Assembly (NCBI GenBank): GCA_910588925.1
Contig: CAJURV010000045.1
Span: 1 to 17,500 of the forward strand
DNA length: 17,500 nucleotides
Direction: 5' to 3'
From: an uncultured Rikenellaceae bacterium
GTDB lineage: Bacteria; Bacteroidota; Bacteroidia; Bacteroidales; Rikenellaceae
Position numbers and translations under genes: made by a program. Of the stretch, positions 1 to 6,589 are shown piece by piece; within the stretch, counting starts at the first letter, position 1; the number at the start of each line of letters is the position of its first letter. The notes under the pieces are model-generated. The model was not told the origin of the DNA. It was given only the letters and a program-made list of their open reading frames with translations, and searched no databases.

Positions 1-301
1 TCAGGCGAGAACTGAGTTTGGCTGCAACAAGATCGCCGCGATAAATCAGTTTATAAATACCCTGTCGAGTCATGCCCAAGACTTTCGCTGTTTCCGCGAC
101 TGTCAGATAATCTTTCTCCTTAATAGCAGATGTCGTCGCTGGCACAGTTGAGTTTGCCAGTTGAATCTTCTGCTGTCTCATTCGCTCCTTATAGGAGTGC
201 TCCGCACATCGCTTCGAGCAGAAGCGAGTGACGGTAGTCTGAGCGGTGAATTGTTTGCCACACCACTCGCAAATTTTCTCAATTCTAATGTTGCTACTCA
301 T
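1..301 (-). CDS. Excisionase-type zinc-ribbon/helix-turn-helix protein, partial
   Basis: The frame opens at an ATG at 301, runs leftward for 100 codons and is still open at the window edge. Residues 10-32 hold a small zinc-ribbon-like knuckle, C11-x2-C14-x13-C28-x3-C32, followed by a basic stretch. Residues 64-100 form a helix-turn-helix of the MerR/excisionase type (YLTVAETAKVLGMTRQGIYK and following residues). From family knowledge, this Cys-knuckle plus HTH architecture is common in Bacteroidetes integrative elements, where it usually lies just before a tyrosine integrase on the same strand. I infer that an integrase lies just left of this window and that the protein helps direct excision or controls int. 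A 12-bp near-palindrome (GGAGATTTCTCC, 311-322) sits 10 bases before the start and could be an operator. The exact role is inferred, and the C-terminus is not visible. Confidence 0.75.
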   Translation of the reverse strand, partial: MSSNIRIEKICEWCGKQFTAQTTVTRFCSKRCAEHSYKERMRQQKIQLANSTVPATTSAIKEKDYLTVAETAKVLGMTRQGIYKLIYRGDLVAAKLSSRL

Positions 302-345
302 CTCATTTGTGGAGATTTCTCCGTTGTTTGTAAATGTTCGTAAAC

Positions 346-541
346 CATTGACAACCATTGTCAACTTTCTCCACCACCTTGCTGACGCTTGGGGTGAAAT
401 GAGTCGCTGTCGTACAAAATCCGTACAAAATAGTGCATAAAAACGCCTAACACTGACAGTTATCAGCATTAGGCGTTCTTGTAAGATTTAAGTTTTATCG
501 TTCAGTAACAGTCAATTACTGTCAATATAAAGCATTGACAA
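346..541. other. Candidate recombinase-binding region at element/chromosome boundary
   Basis: The gap between the excisionase-like gene and the mnmE stop carries repeated copies of a TTGACA/TGTCAA motif. Examples are CATTGACAA at 346-354 and again at 533-541, ATTGTCAAC at 357-365, and two copies of GTCAAT at 511-516 and 521-526. There is also an inverted repeat CAGTAA (503-508) / TTACTG (516-521) with a 7-base centre, the geometry of a tyrosine-recombinase core site. No gene fits in this gap. The arrangement suggests attachment-site arm and core sequences, but no recombinase is visible here, so this is inference. Confidence 0.4.
439..475 (-). terminator. Rho-independent terminator downstream of mnmE
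   Basis: The arms CGCCTAA (444-450) and TTAGGCG (469-475) pair. Inside them, after a 2x2 internal loop, CTGA and TCAG pair around a 6-base loop. Read leftward, the hairpin is followed at once by TTTTT (AAAAA at 439-443 on the + strand). It lies about 75 bases past the mnmE stop and in front of the excisionase-like gene, so it would insulate the two. The opposite side has only a weak T-rich stretch. Confidence 0.6.
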
Positions 542-549
542 TCAACTAA

Positions 550-2184
550 TTACTTGCCGATGCAAAACCTCCCAAATATATTATTAAGCACCTCCTGATC
601 GGTTATCTCGCCGGTAAGCATGCCTATGTGGTGCAGGGCGGCGCGTAGGTCGGCTGAGATGAGGTCTGCGGGTAGGTTGTTTTTAATCGAATCACGGGCG
701 GAGGCGAGCGCTTCGTGCGTGCGTGCCAGTTGCTCCAAATGACGGGCGGATGTTATCAAAACGCTCTCGGTGGTGACTTTCCCGGAGAATAGCGAGGCGA
801 GATATGTTTTTAGTGCCTCTATTCCCTCTTTGTTTTTGGCGCTAAGGACCATCGTTTTATCGCATTTGGGGATGAAATGTCGTGGTGTGCCGTTGTCCGT
901 AGAGTGTGTACCGTCGGTTTCCCGCTCCGGTAAATTATTCGATATTGCACTTGAATCGTAAAGACCGCTCGGTGTATTCGACAATATCTCGTGCTGTCGG
1001 TCGTGGCTTGCCGATTCTGTCTCTTCAGATGTCATATAATTCGTGGCGAAATCTCCCGACGATAACTTTGCGGATAGTTCCGAGATCGTTTCATCGGACA
1101 AAGGCTCGTCTAATTTGTCGCATTTATTGAGCAATAATGCCATATGAACGCCATCGCCCAGCTCCATACCGCTTAATAATACCGAGAGCGAGTGGTACAA
1201 AACGCCAGACATCCGTCCTGTCTCGCCGCCAGACTCGGCTACCAGCTCCTGCGCATCTATGAGAAACAATACGACGCGCGCATTGCGGGCCTTGTCGCGT
1301 GCTCTCTCTATTCCTATCGCCTCGAGCGGATCGTCCGTATCTCTAAGCCCTGCCGTATCTATGAAACGGAACGTCACGTCGCCCAAACGCATCGTCTCCT
1401 CTATGGAGTCGCGCGTGGTGCCGGCTATGGACGATACTATGGCGCGTTCTTCGTTGAGCATGGCGTTGAGCAGGGTAGACTTACCTGCGTTGGGCGCACC
1501 TATTATGGCTACGGGTACTCCGTCTTTTATGGCGGAGCCGTGTGAGTAAGAGTCCATGAGTGTTTGCACTTTGCCGTCGATGCTGTCGAGCAATCCCATT
1601 ATGCGGCTTCTGTCGGCGAACTCCACATCCTCCTCTCCGAAGTCGAGTTCCAGTTCTAAAAGCGACTGTAAGTCTATTAGCTCCCCTCTCAAAAGTGCGA
1701 ATTCCGCCGTGTATCCTCCTCGCATCTGACTTGTGGCGAGCGTGTGCCCGGCGCGGCTGTCGGAGGCTATTATGTCGGCGACGGCCTCGGCCTCTACCAT
1801 GTCCATCTTGCCGTTTACGTACGCGCGCAGAGTGTACTCTCCCGGCTCGGCTACGCGTGCTCCTGCTCCTATCAGCTCCTCCAATATGCGTCCTTTCACA
1901 TACTCGGAGGCGTGCGACGAAAATTCTACCGTATCTTCGCCGGTATACGAACGCGGAGCGGCGAACTTGCTAAGAAGCAGGTCGTCGACGATCTCACCGT
2001 CGGAGGCTACGAAGTCGCCGTAAGATACTGTGAAAGAGTCCATGTCCGATGGCCTTATCCCGTTCTTGGGCCTGAAAAACCTGTCGGCCAAAGAGAATGC
2101 CTCCGGCCCGCTGAGCCTTATTATCGCTATGGCCCCGCCGCTGCCGGTAGCTACCGCCGCTATAGTTTTGCCGTCCTGTATCAT
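550..2184 (-). CDS. mnmE: tRNA modification GTPase MnmE (TrmE)
   Basis: MnmE works with MnmG to install the 5-carboxymethylaminomethyl group on wobble U34 of certain tRNAs. The upstream in-frame ATG at 2211 would give 553 aa, but a TAnnTTTG promoter box lies between it and the ATG at 2184, and the family N-terminus begins near the latter (MIQDGKTIAAVATGSGGAIA), so I use 2184 (544 aa). Numbering from the upstream ATG: N-terminal folate-binding domain to about 125, helical domain, then the G domain with P-loop GAPNAGKST (238-246), GTTRD (264-268), DTAG (285-288), NKCD (362-365) and SAK (457-459). The diagnostic C-terminal FCIGK ends the protein. It is about 90 residues longer than usual because of a Ser/Thr/Asn-rich insertion between NKCD and SAK. 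It is divergent from parA and abuts a possible mobile element at its 3' end. Confidence 0.97.
   Translation of the reverse strand: MIQDGKTIAAVATGSGGAIAIIRLSGPEAFSLADRFFRPKNGIRPSDMDSFTVSYGDFVASDGEIVDDLLLSKFAAPRSYTGEDTVEFSSHASEYVKGRILEELIGAGARVAEPGEYTLRAYVNGKMDMVEAEAVADIIASDSRAGHTLATSQMRGGYTAEFALLRGELIDLQSLLELELDFGEEDVEFADRSRIMGLLDSIDGKVQTLMDSYSHGSAIKDGVPVAIIGAPNAGKSTLLNAMLNEERAIVSSIAGTTRDSIEETMRLGDVTFRFIDTAGLRDTDDPLEAIGIERARDKARNARVVLFLIDAQELVAESGGETGRMSGVLYHSLSVLLSGMELGDGVHMALLLNKCDKLDEPLSDETISELSAKLSSGDFATNYMTSEETESASHDRQHEILSNTPSGLYDSSAISNNLPERETDGTHSTDNGTPRHFIPKCDKTMVLSAKNKEGIEALKTYLASLFSGKVTTESVLITSARHLEQLARTHEALASARDSIKNNLPADLISADLRAALHHIGMLTGEITDQEVLNNIFGRFCIGK
856..1125 (-). repeat. 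Imperfect 12-bp direct repeats bounding the MnmE G4-G5 insertion
   Basis: On the + strand TTTGTCGCATTT (1114-1125) and TTTATCGCATTT (856-867) match at 11 of 12 positions and lie 258 bases (86 codons) apart in the same frame. Both encode Lys-Cys-Asp-Lys. The first is part of the G4 motif NKCD and the second stands just before the G5 SAK motif. The segment between is low in complexity and has no counterpart in typical MnmE. Whether the repeat is a relic of duplication or chance is unknown. Confidence 0.5.
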
Positions 2185-2188
2185 GACG

Positions 2189-2220
2189 CAAATATAGCCA
2201 TTGACATCCATACAATCAAG
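2189..2220 (-). promoter_or_regulatory. mnmE promoter, nearly leaderless
   Basis: Read leftward, TATATTTG (2196-2189) matches the Bacteroidetes -7 consensus TAnnTTTG. A CTTG at 2220-2217 stands 20 bases upstream as a -33-like element. Only four bases separate the -7 box from the ATG at 2184, so transcription should start at or within a few bases of the start codon. Confidence 0.55.
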
Positions 2221-2291
2221 ATAACGGCCACCGTTGATTACGTATGTTTTTTCGTCGTTTTACCGCACAGGGCTTAACGTTAATCGCGATT

Positions 2292-2325
2292 TTTGCTCTT
2301 TTTTTAAAAGATTTGATTAATTTTG
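2292..2325 (+). promoter_or_regulatory. Promoter of the parA operon
   Basis: TAATTTTG (2318-2325) fits the Bacteroidetes -7 box TAnnTTTG and lies 23 bases before the parA ATG. A TTTG at 2292-2295 is a possible -33 element, though the 22-base spacing is wider than the usual 19 or so. The perfect palindrome TTAACGTTAA (2274-2283) just upstream may be an operator. No other TAnnTTTG box is obvious in the divergent gap on this strand. Confidence 0.45.
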
Positions 2326-2348
2326 CAATTTAGAAATTATATGTCATT

Positions 2349-3113
2349 ATGGGTAAAATAATAGCTTTGGCCAACCAGAAGGGCGGTGTAGGCAAGACAA
2401 CCACGGCTATAAACCTCGCGGCTTCGCTGGCCGTGCTGGAAAAGCGTGTGCTTCTGATCGATTCCGACCCGCAGGCCAACGCCACATCCGGTCTCGGGTT
2501 CGACATAAACGGCAACGGCATCTACGAGGTGCTTATAAACGGCCTCGACCCGCACACCGTCATACGTCACAGCGACGATATCGCCTCCCTGTGGCTTCTT
2601 CCGTCGAGTATGGATCTGGCTGGCGCCGAAGCCGAACTTCTCAACATGCAGTCGTCTCAGAAGAGAATGAGCGATGTGGTGGAGATGTTGCGTCAAGAGT
2701 ACGATTATATACTTATAGATTGCTCCCCCTCGTTGGGTATGATAACCATAAACGCGCTGACGGCGGCCGATAGCGTGATAATACCCGTACAGTGCGAATA
2801 TTTCGCCCTCGAGGGTATAAGCAAGTTGTTGAAAACCATCAATATGATACAGGAGAGGCTCAATCCGCGCCTTACCATAGAGGGGTTTCTGCTCACCATG
2901 TACGACGGACGCATCAATTTGTCTAACCAAGTGGTAGACGAGGTGCGCACCCATTTCGGAAAGTTGGTCTTCGACACCATAATAACCCGTAACGTAAGGC
3001 TTAGCGAGGCCCCCAGCTACGGCAAGCCGGCATTGCTATACGATGCCAGCTCCAAAGGCAGTATAGCCTATCTGAATCTCGCACGCGAAGTGATAGAAAA
3101 TAACGGCATATAA
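2349..3113 (+). CDS. parA: Chromosome partitioning ATPase ParA (Soj)
   Basis: ParA is the nucleoid-associated ATPase that, with ParB bound at parS, moves newly replicated origins apart. The 254-residue protein opens directly with the deviant Walker A motif KGGVGKTTT (11-19). The signature DSDPQANATSGLG follows at 38-50 and the Walker B strand YILIDCSPSLG at 120-130. There is no N-terminal HTH, so it is the small chromosomal Soj type rather than a plasmid ParA with its own DNA-binding domain. The ATG at 2349 follows a TAATTTTG promoter box by a short leader. parB starts two bases after the stop, and parA leads a six-gene operon. The family assignment is firm; action on the host chromosome is inferred from context. 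Confidence 0.97.
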   Translation: MGKIIALANQKGGVGKTTTAINLAASLAVLEKRVLLIDSDPQANATSGLGFDINGNGIYEVLINGLDPHTVIRHSDDIASLWLLPSSMDLAGAEAELLNMQSSQKRMSDVVEMLRQEYDYILIDCSPSLGMITINALTAADSVIIPVQCEYFALEGISKLLKTINMIQERLNPRLTIEGFLLTMYDGRINLSNQVVDEVRTHFGKLVFDTIITRNVRLSEAPSYGKPALLYDASSKGSIAYLNLAREVIENNGI

Positions 3114-3115
3114 TA

Positions 3116-4009
3116 ATGAGTACTAAAAATAAACCCAAAGGATTAGGCCGTGGCTTGGGCGCCATTCTCGACATAAAAGATTTCGACGGCGATAAAAACA
3201 AGCCCGTCTTCAGAGGCGGCGTCGAAGAGATCAGGCTGGCGTCCATCAAGCCCAACCCAACGCAACCGCGTCAGGATTTCGACGAGGAGAGCTTATCCGA
3301 GTTGGCCGGCTCCATCCGCACGCTCGGGCTTATACAACCCCTTACGGTTCGAAAGGAGAGTGACGAAAGCTACACCATCATATCGGGTGAAAGGCGTTAC
3401 AGGGCATCTCAGATGGCCGGGTTGGAGACGGTGCCCGTATATGTGCGCAAGGTCGACGATAACACCATGCTCGAGATGGCCTTGGTGGAGAACATACAGC
3501 GTCAGGATCTCAACGCGCTGGAGATCGCATTCACTTTCCAGCGTTTGATGGAGGAGTGCAGCATAACGCAAGAGGCGTTGGCCGACAGGGTGGGAAAGAA
3601 ACGCTCTACGGTCGCCAACTATGTGCGCCTGCTCAAGTTGCCGGCGGAGTTGCAGGCGGCCCTTCAGAACGATATCATAACTATGGGCCATGCGCGTGCA
3701 CTGCTCGCGGTCGATTCGAGGGCCAAACAGCTTTCGTTGCTGAGGCGCGTGGTTAAAAACGCTTTGTCGGTGCGACAGACCGAGGAGCTTGTAAAGTCTC
3801 TTAGCGAAGAGAACAGGAAAAACGTCAAACCTGTAGTGGAGGAGGAGTTTCCCGAGAGCTATACGCGTCTTGTGGAACATCTCGAGCGTTTTTTCAACGA
3901 GAATATCAGTATAAAAAAACGTCCCTCCGGAGAGGGAACCATCGTTATAGGGTTCAAAAACGACTCCGACATAGAGGAGATGCTCTCTAAATTCGAAACT
4001 ATAGGTTAG
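3116..4009 (+). CDS. parB: Chromosome partitioning protein ParB (Spo0J)
   Basis: ParB binds parS and spreads on flanking DNA as a CTP-dependent sliding clamp, giving ParA a cargo to move. The protein has 297 residues. The N-terminal ParB/Srx fold starts around NPTQPRQDFDEESLSEL and carries the GERRYRASQMAGL box that binds CTP, followed by ALVENIQRQDLNALE. A helix-turn-helix (ITQEALADRVGKKRSTVANY) reads parS, and a C-terminal dimerisation segment follows. It starts two bases after parA, and its stop codon shares one base with the GTG start of the next gene, so the genes are probably translationally coupled. I looked for a parS palindrome with a CACGTG centre and the usual flanks and found none in the window. 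Confidence 0.97.
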   Translation: MSTKNKPKGLGRGLGAILDIKDFDGDKNKPVFRGGVEEIRLASIKPNPTQPRQDFDEESLSELAGSIRTLGLIQPLTVRKESDESYTIISGERRYRASQMAGLETVPVYVRKVDDNTMLEMALVENIQRQDLNALEIAFTFQRLMEECSITQEALADRVGKKRSTVANYVRLLKLPAELQAALQNDIITMGHARALLAVDSRAKQLSLLRRVVKNALSVRQTEELVKSLSEENRKNVKPVVEEEFPESYTRLVEHLERFFNENISIKKRPSGEGTIVIGFKNDSDIEEMLSKFETIG

Positions 4010-5211
4010 TGGTGCACAGCCGGTCATATCGCATGCTATTGCTCTCGGCGCTGTTCTCGATTGCGGCGGCGATATCGCCCGGATTATGTCGTGCCGGAAC
4101 GTATGCCGCAGAGCCTCCTTCGGCGATAGCAGAGGCGGATACGATAGCGACGGTTACAGAAGCCGTAGACACGGTTACGGCCGTTTCGGTAGAGGCGGAT
4201 GGCATGCGGATGGATACCACGGCCGTCGATACCCTGCGTCGTGAACTTTTTACGGAGCCCGACACCGCCACGGTAAGAGGAGGCGTGCTGACATTGAGCA
4301 GTGAAAGGTTGCTCGACGAGATGTATCGTCAGATGCAGGATTCGGCCAAGGTAAAAAAGGTACGGCCTGTGGTGCCAGTGGAGTCGCAGGCGGCCAAGGA
4401 GCGGTCGCGTCTGTTCAAGGACAGTCTGTCGTTCTCTACGGTATCGGCCGTGTCGTTCGTTTTGCCTGGGTTCGGACAGCTCTATAACAGACAGGCGTGG
4501 AAGATCCCCGTCCTCTACGGCACGGTGGGAGGCTTCGCCACCGGTGCGGCGCTTCTGGGTAAACAATACCGCAAATACGACAACAGGTATAACGACGCCG
4601 TATATAATAAGTTGCCATCGGAACAGATCAACGCCCTGCACCGTAAGGCCAATAAATATAAGACGGAGCGCACTCTTTGCATAGCCGGAGCCGCCGTATC
4701 GTACCTCTATTTCGTAGGCGATGCGGCCCTCAATTACAAAGGCGCCGTTCACGATACGCGTAAGGCCACGGTATTGTCCGCCATATTTCCCGGTGCCGGT
4801 CAGATCTATAACAAGAGTTACTGGAAATTGCCTATCGTGTGGGGAGGCATGGCCGCTTTCGGATATATAATAGACTACAATAACAGGGGTTACCAGCGCT
4901 TCAAGAACGCCTATAACGCCCTCACCGACGGCGATCCCAACACAGTCGACGAGTTTCAGGGACGCTACGACGCCTCGTTTCTGCAAAACACGCGCGACTC
5001 ATACAGGCGTTATCGCGACCTCGGCATCATAATGATAAGCGGATTTTATCTGCTCAATATAATAGACGCCCATGTAGAGGCCTACTTGCGGCGTTACGAT
5101 ATAAGCGACAACCTGTCCATGAGGGTTGAGCCGGTGATGATGGACGCACCGGTGACAACGGCCCGTAGCGGCGTTAACGGTATGGGTATGTCTATGAAGT
5201 TGAACTTTTAA
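4009..5211 (+). CDS. DUF5683 protein with two copies of the domain
   Basis: The frame can start at GTG 4009, which overlaps the parB stop by one base, or at ATG 4033 (residue 9). In either case a hydrophobic stretch (about 9-24) looks like a signal peptide. A Thr/Ala/Val-rich linker runs to about 140. Then come two DUF5683 units. Copy 1 (about 144-250) begins SAVSFVLPGFGQLYNRQAWK. Copy 2 (about 253-370) begins LSAIFPGAGQIYNKSYWK, with the family-typical RRYRDLG and a following hydrophobic helix near its end. Each copy has two hydrophobic segments. Family members I know from Bacteroidales carry one unit, and copy 2 resembles them most. The function of DUF5683 is unknown; its position right after parAB is typical of the order. 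It is likely in the envelope, and I cannot give a biochemical role. Confidence 0.88.
   Translation: MVHSRSYRMLLLSALFSIAAAISPGLCRAGTYAAEPPSAIAEADTIATVTEAVDTVTAVSVEADGMRMDTTAVDTLRRELFTEPDTATVRGGVLTLSSERLLDEMYRQMQDSAKVKKVRPVVPVESQAAKERSRLFKDSLSFSTVSAVSFVLPGFGQLYNRQAWKIPVLYGTVGGFATGAALLGKQYRKYDNRYNDAVYNKLPSEQINALHRKANKYKTERTLCIAGAAVSYLYFVGDAALNYKGAVHDTRKATVLSAIFPGAGQIYNKSYWKLPIVWGGMAAFGYIIDYNNRGYQRFKNAYNALTDGDPNTVDEFQGRYDASFLQNTRDSYRRYRDLGIIMISGFYLLNIIDAHVEAYLRRYDISDNLSMRVEPVMMDAPVTTARSGVNGMGMSMKLNF
4438..5118 (+). repeat. Internal tandem duplication of DUF5683
   Basis: Residues about 144-250 and 253-370 align along their full length. The shared pattern is PGxGQ-[LI]-YN-[KR]-x2-WK-[LI]-P, then a glycine-rich hydrophobic segment, then a Tyr/Arg-rich stretch (KQYRKYDNRYNDAVYN against GYQRFKNAYNAL), then a second hydrophobic segment (AGAAVSYLYFVGDAALNY against ISGFYLLNIIDAHVEAYL). 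Protein-level similarity is clear while the DNA has diverged, so the duplication is not recent. Confidence 0.75.
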
Positions 5212-5246
5212 TAGATTGCTTTTAAGACAATAATATATAGGGAGAT

Positions 5247-6584
5247 ATGAAAAAGATACTGTGCATATTGTCGCTCTCGGCGGCGTTCGTTATGGCGGGA
5301 GAGTCCGTTATGGCGGAACGTGTGCCCGAATCGCTCGACCGCATGTTGGAACCTTACGACACCGACGACGACTACGGCACGCTTACGGTAGCCGAGGCGG
5401 AGACATACGACAGTCTGTTGTCGGTGTGGTACAAGAACAACATAGTGGAGTCGTACGACAAGTTCTCTAACGATTTCATAGATATAGACCTCACTGAAAA
5501 CTACAACCCCAAAGAGGCCTTGCCCGACTCCATATACAAGGCGCGGCTCGATATGTTGGTTACGGCGGTGCAACTGCCTTACAACCCCATTGTGAAACAA
5601 TATATCATGCGATACACCATCCGTTACCGTTCCATGATGTCGCGCATATTGGGGCTTGCGCAATACTACATGCCTATCTTCGAGGAGGAGCTCGACAGGG
5701 GCGGTCTTCCCGAGGAGCTCAAGATAATGCCTATCATAGAGTCGGTGCTCAACCCCACGATACATTCGCGCGCCGGAGCCGCCGGTATGTGGCAGTTCAT
5801 GTTGCGCACAGGCAAGTCGTACGGTCTTGAGAGCAACACTTTCGTGGACGAACGCTACGACCCTGTCAAATCGACACAGGCTGCGTGCCGTCTTCTCAAA
5901 GACTATTACAGGCTATATGGCGACTGGACGCTCGTGATAGCGGCATATAACTGCGGTCCGGGTAATGTGAACAAGGCCATAAAGAGGGTGCCGGGCGCCA
6001 AGACATACTGGGACATATACGAGTATCTGCCTAAGGAGACTCGCGGTTACATCCCCTCGTTCATAGGTATGACCTACGCCTACACTTTCCACAAGGCCCA
6101 CGGCATAGAGCCGGTAGCACCGCCCCATCCCATAGTTACCGATACGCTGCACGTGGGCAGGATGCTCCACTTCGAGCAGATAAGTTCTACGGTGGATATA
6201 CCAATAGAGGTTATCCGCGATCTTAACCCGCAATACAAGATGGATATAATTCCCGCCAAAGAGAAGACCTACACTCTCGTGTTGCCGGTCAAGGATATAT
6301 CGGCGTTCATCGACAAAGAGCAGGAGATATACGCCAAAGACACCGTTTATCTCAAGAAATACATAGGCACCGACCTTTCGGCGCTCAACATAGACGAGAA
6401 GAACGCCAAGGCGCCCACGAAAGGTTCTTCCGCACCTACAGGCACCACTTATAAGGTGCGTAGCGGCGACAACCTCGGCTCCATAGCGGCCAAATATCAT
6501 GTCACCGTAAAACAGCTCATGCAGTGGAACGGCATCAGCGATCCTCGTAAGTTGCGCGCGGGACAGACCATCAAAGTGAAATAG
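5247..6584 (+). CDS. MltD-type lytic murein transglycosylase with LysM
   Basis: Lytic transglycosylases cleave the MurNAc-GlcNAc bond of peptidoglycan in the periplasm, leaving 1,6-anhydroMurNAc ends. The 445-residue protein begins with a signal peptide (1-23). The SLT domain (about 145-260) has catalytic Glu165 in IMPIIESVLNP, then SRAGAAGMWQFM (174-185) and AAYNCGPGNV (232-241). Residues about 300-347 look like a degenerate LysM, and a clear LysM ends the protein (400-444, YKVRSGDNLGSIAAKY onward) for peptidoglycan binding. AGGGAG (5239-5244) two bases before the ATG is a Shine-Dalgarno-like sequence, uncommon here. The gene lies 35 bases after the DUF5683 gene and five before the phoH ATG. 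I call it MltD-like by architecture and leave the symbol blank because family naming in Bacteroidetes is loose. Confidence 0.9.
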   Translation: MKKILCILSLSAAFVMAGESVMAERVPESLDRMLEPYDTDDDYGTLTVAEAETYDSLLSVWYKNNIVESYDKFSNDFIDIDLTENYNPKEALPDSIYKARLDMLVTAVQLPYNPIVKQYIMRYTIRYRSMMSRILGLAQYYMPIFEEELDRGGLPEELKIMPIIESVLNPTIHSRAGAAGMWQFMLRTGKSYGLESNTFVDERYDPVKSTQAACRLLKDYYRLYGDWTLVIAAYNCGPGNVNKAIKRVPGAKTYWDIYEYLPKETRGYIPSFIGMTYAYTFHKAHGIEPVAPPHPIVTDTLHVGRMLHFEQISSTVDIPIEVIRDLNPQYKMDIIPAKEKTYTLVLPVKDISAFIDKEQEIYAKDTVYLKKYIGTDLSALNIDEKNAKAPTKGSSAPTGTTYKVRSGDNLGSIAAKYHVTVKQLMQWNGISDPRKLRAGQTIKVK

Positions 6585-6589
6585 GCGTG

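Noticed and set aside
161..440. Rightward short open frames at the left edge
   Set aside because: They overlap the excisionase-like gene and the repeat-rich gap and show no domain; the leftward frame has a clear Cys-knuckle and HTH.
1..549. tRNA gene as the integration target
   Set aside because: No cloverleaf, CCA end or TTCRANY box is visible; the only conserved chromosomal end here is that of mnmE.
2212..4009. parS site near parAB
   Set aside because: I looked for a TGTTTCACGTGAAACA-like palindrome. CACGTG occurs near 6150, 7489, 15319 and 15660, but the flanks do not match and all lie inside other genes.
4084..4986. Long leftward open frame opposite the DUF5683 gene
   Set aside because: Antisense shadow: Arg/Tyr/Gly-rich, low in plausible domains, no promoter, and fully covered by a supported gene.
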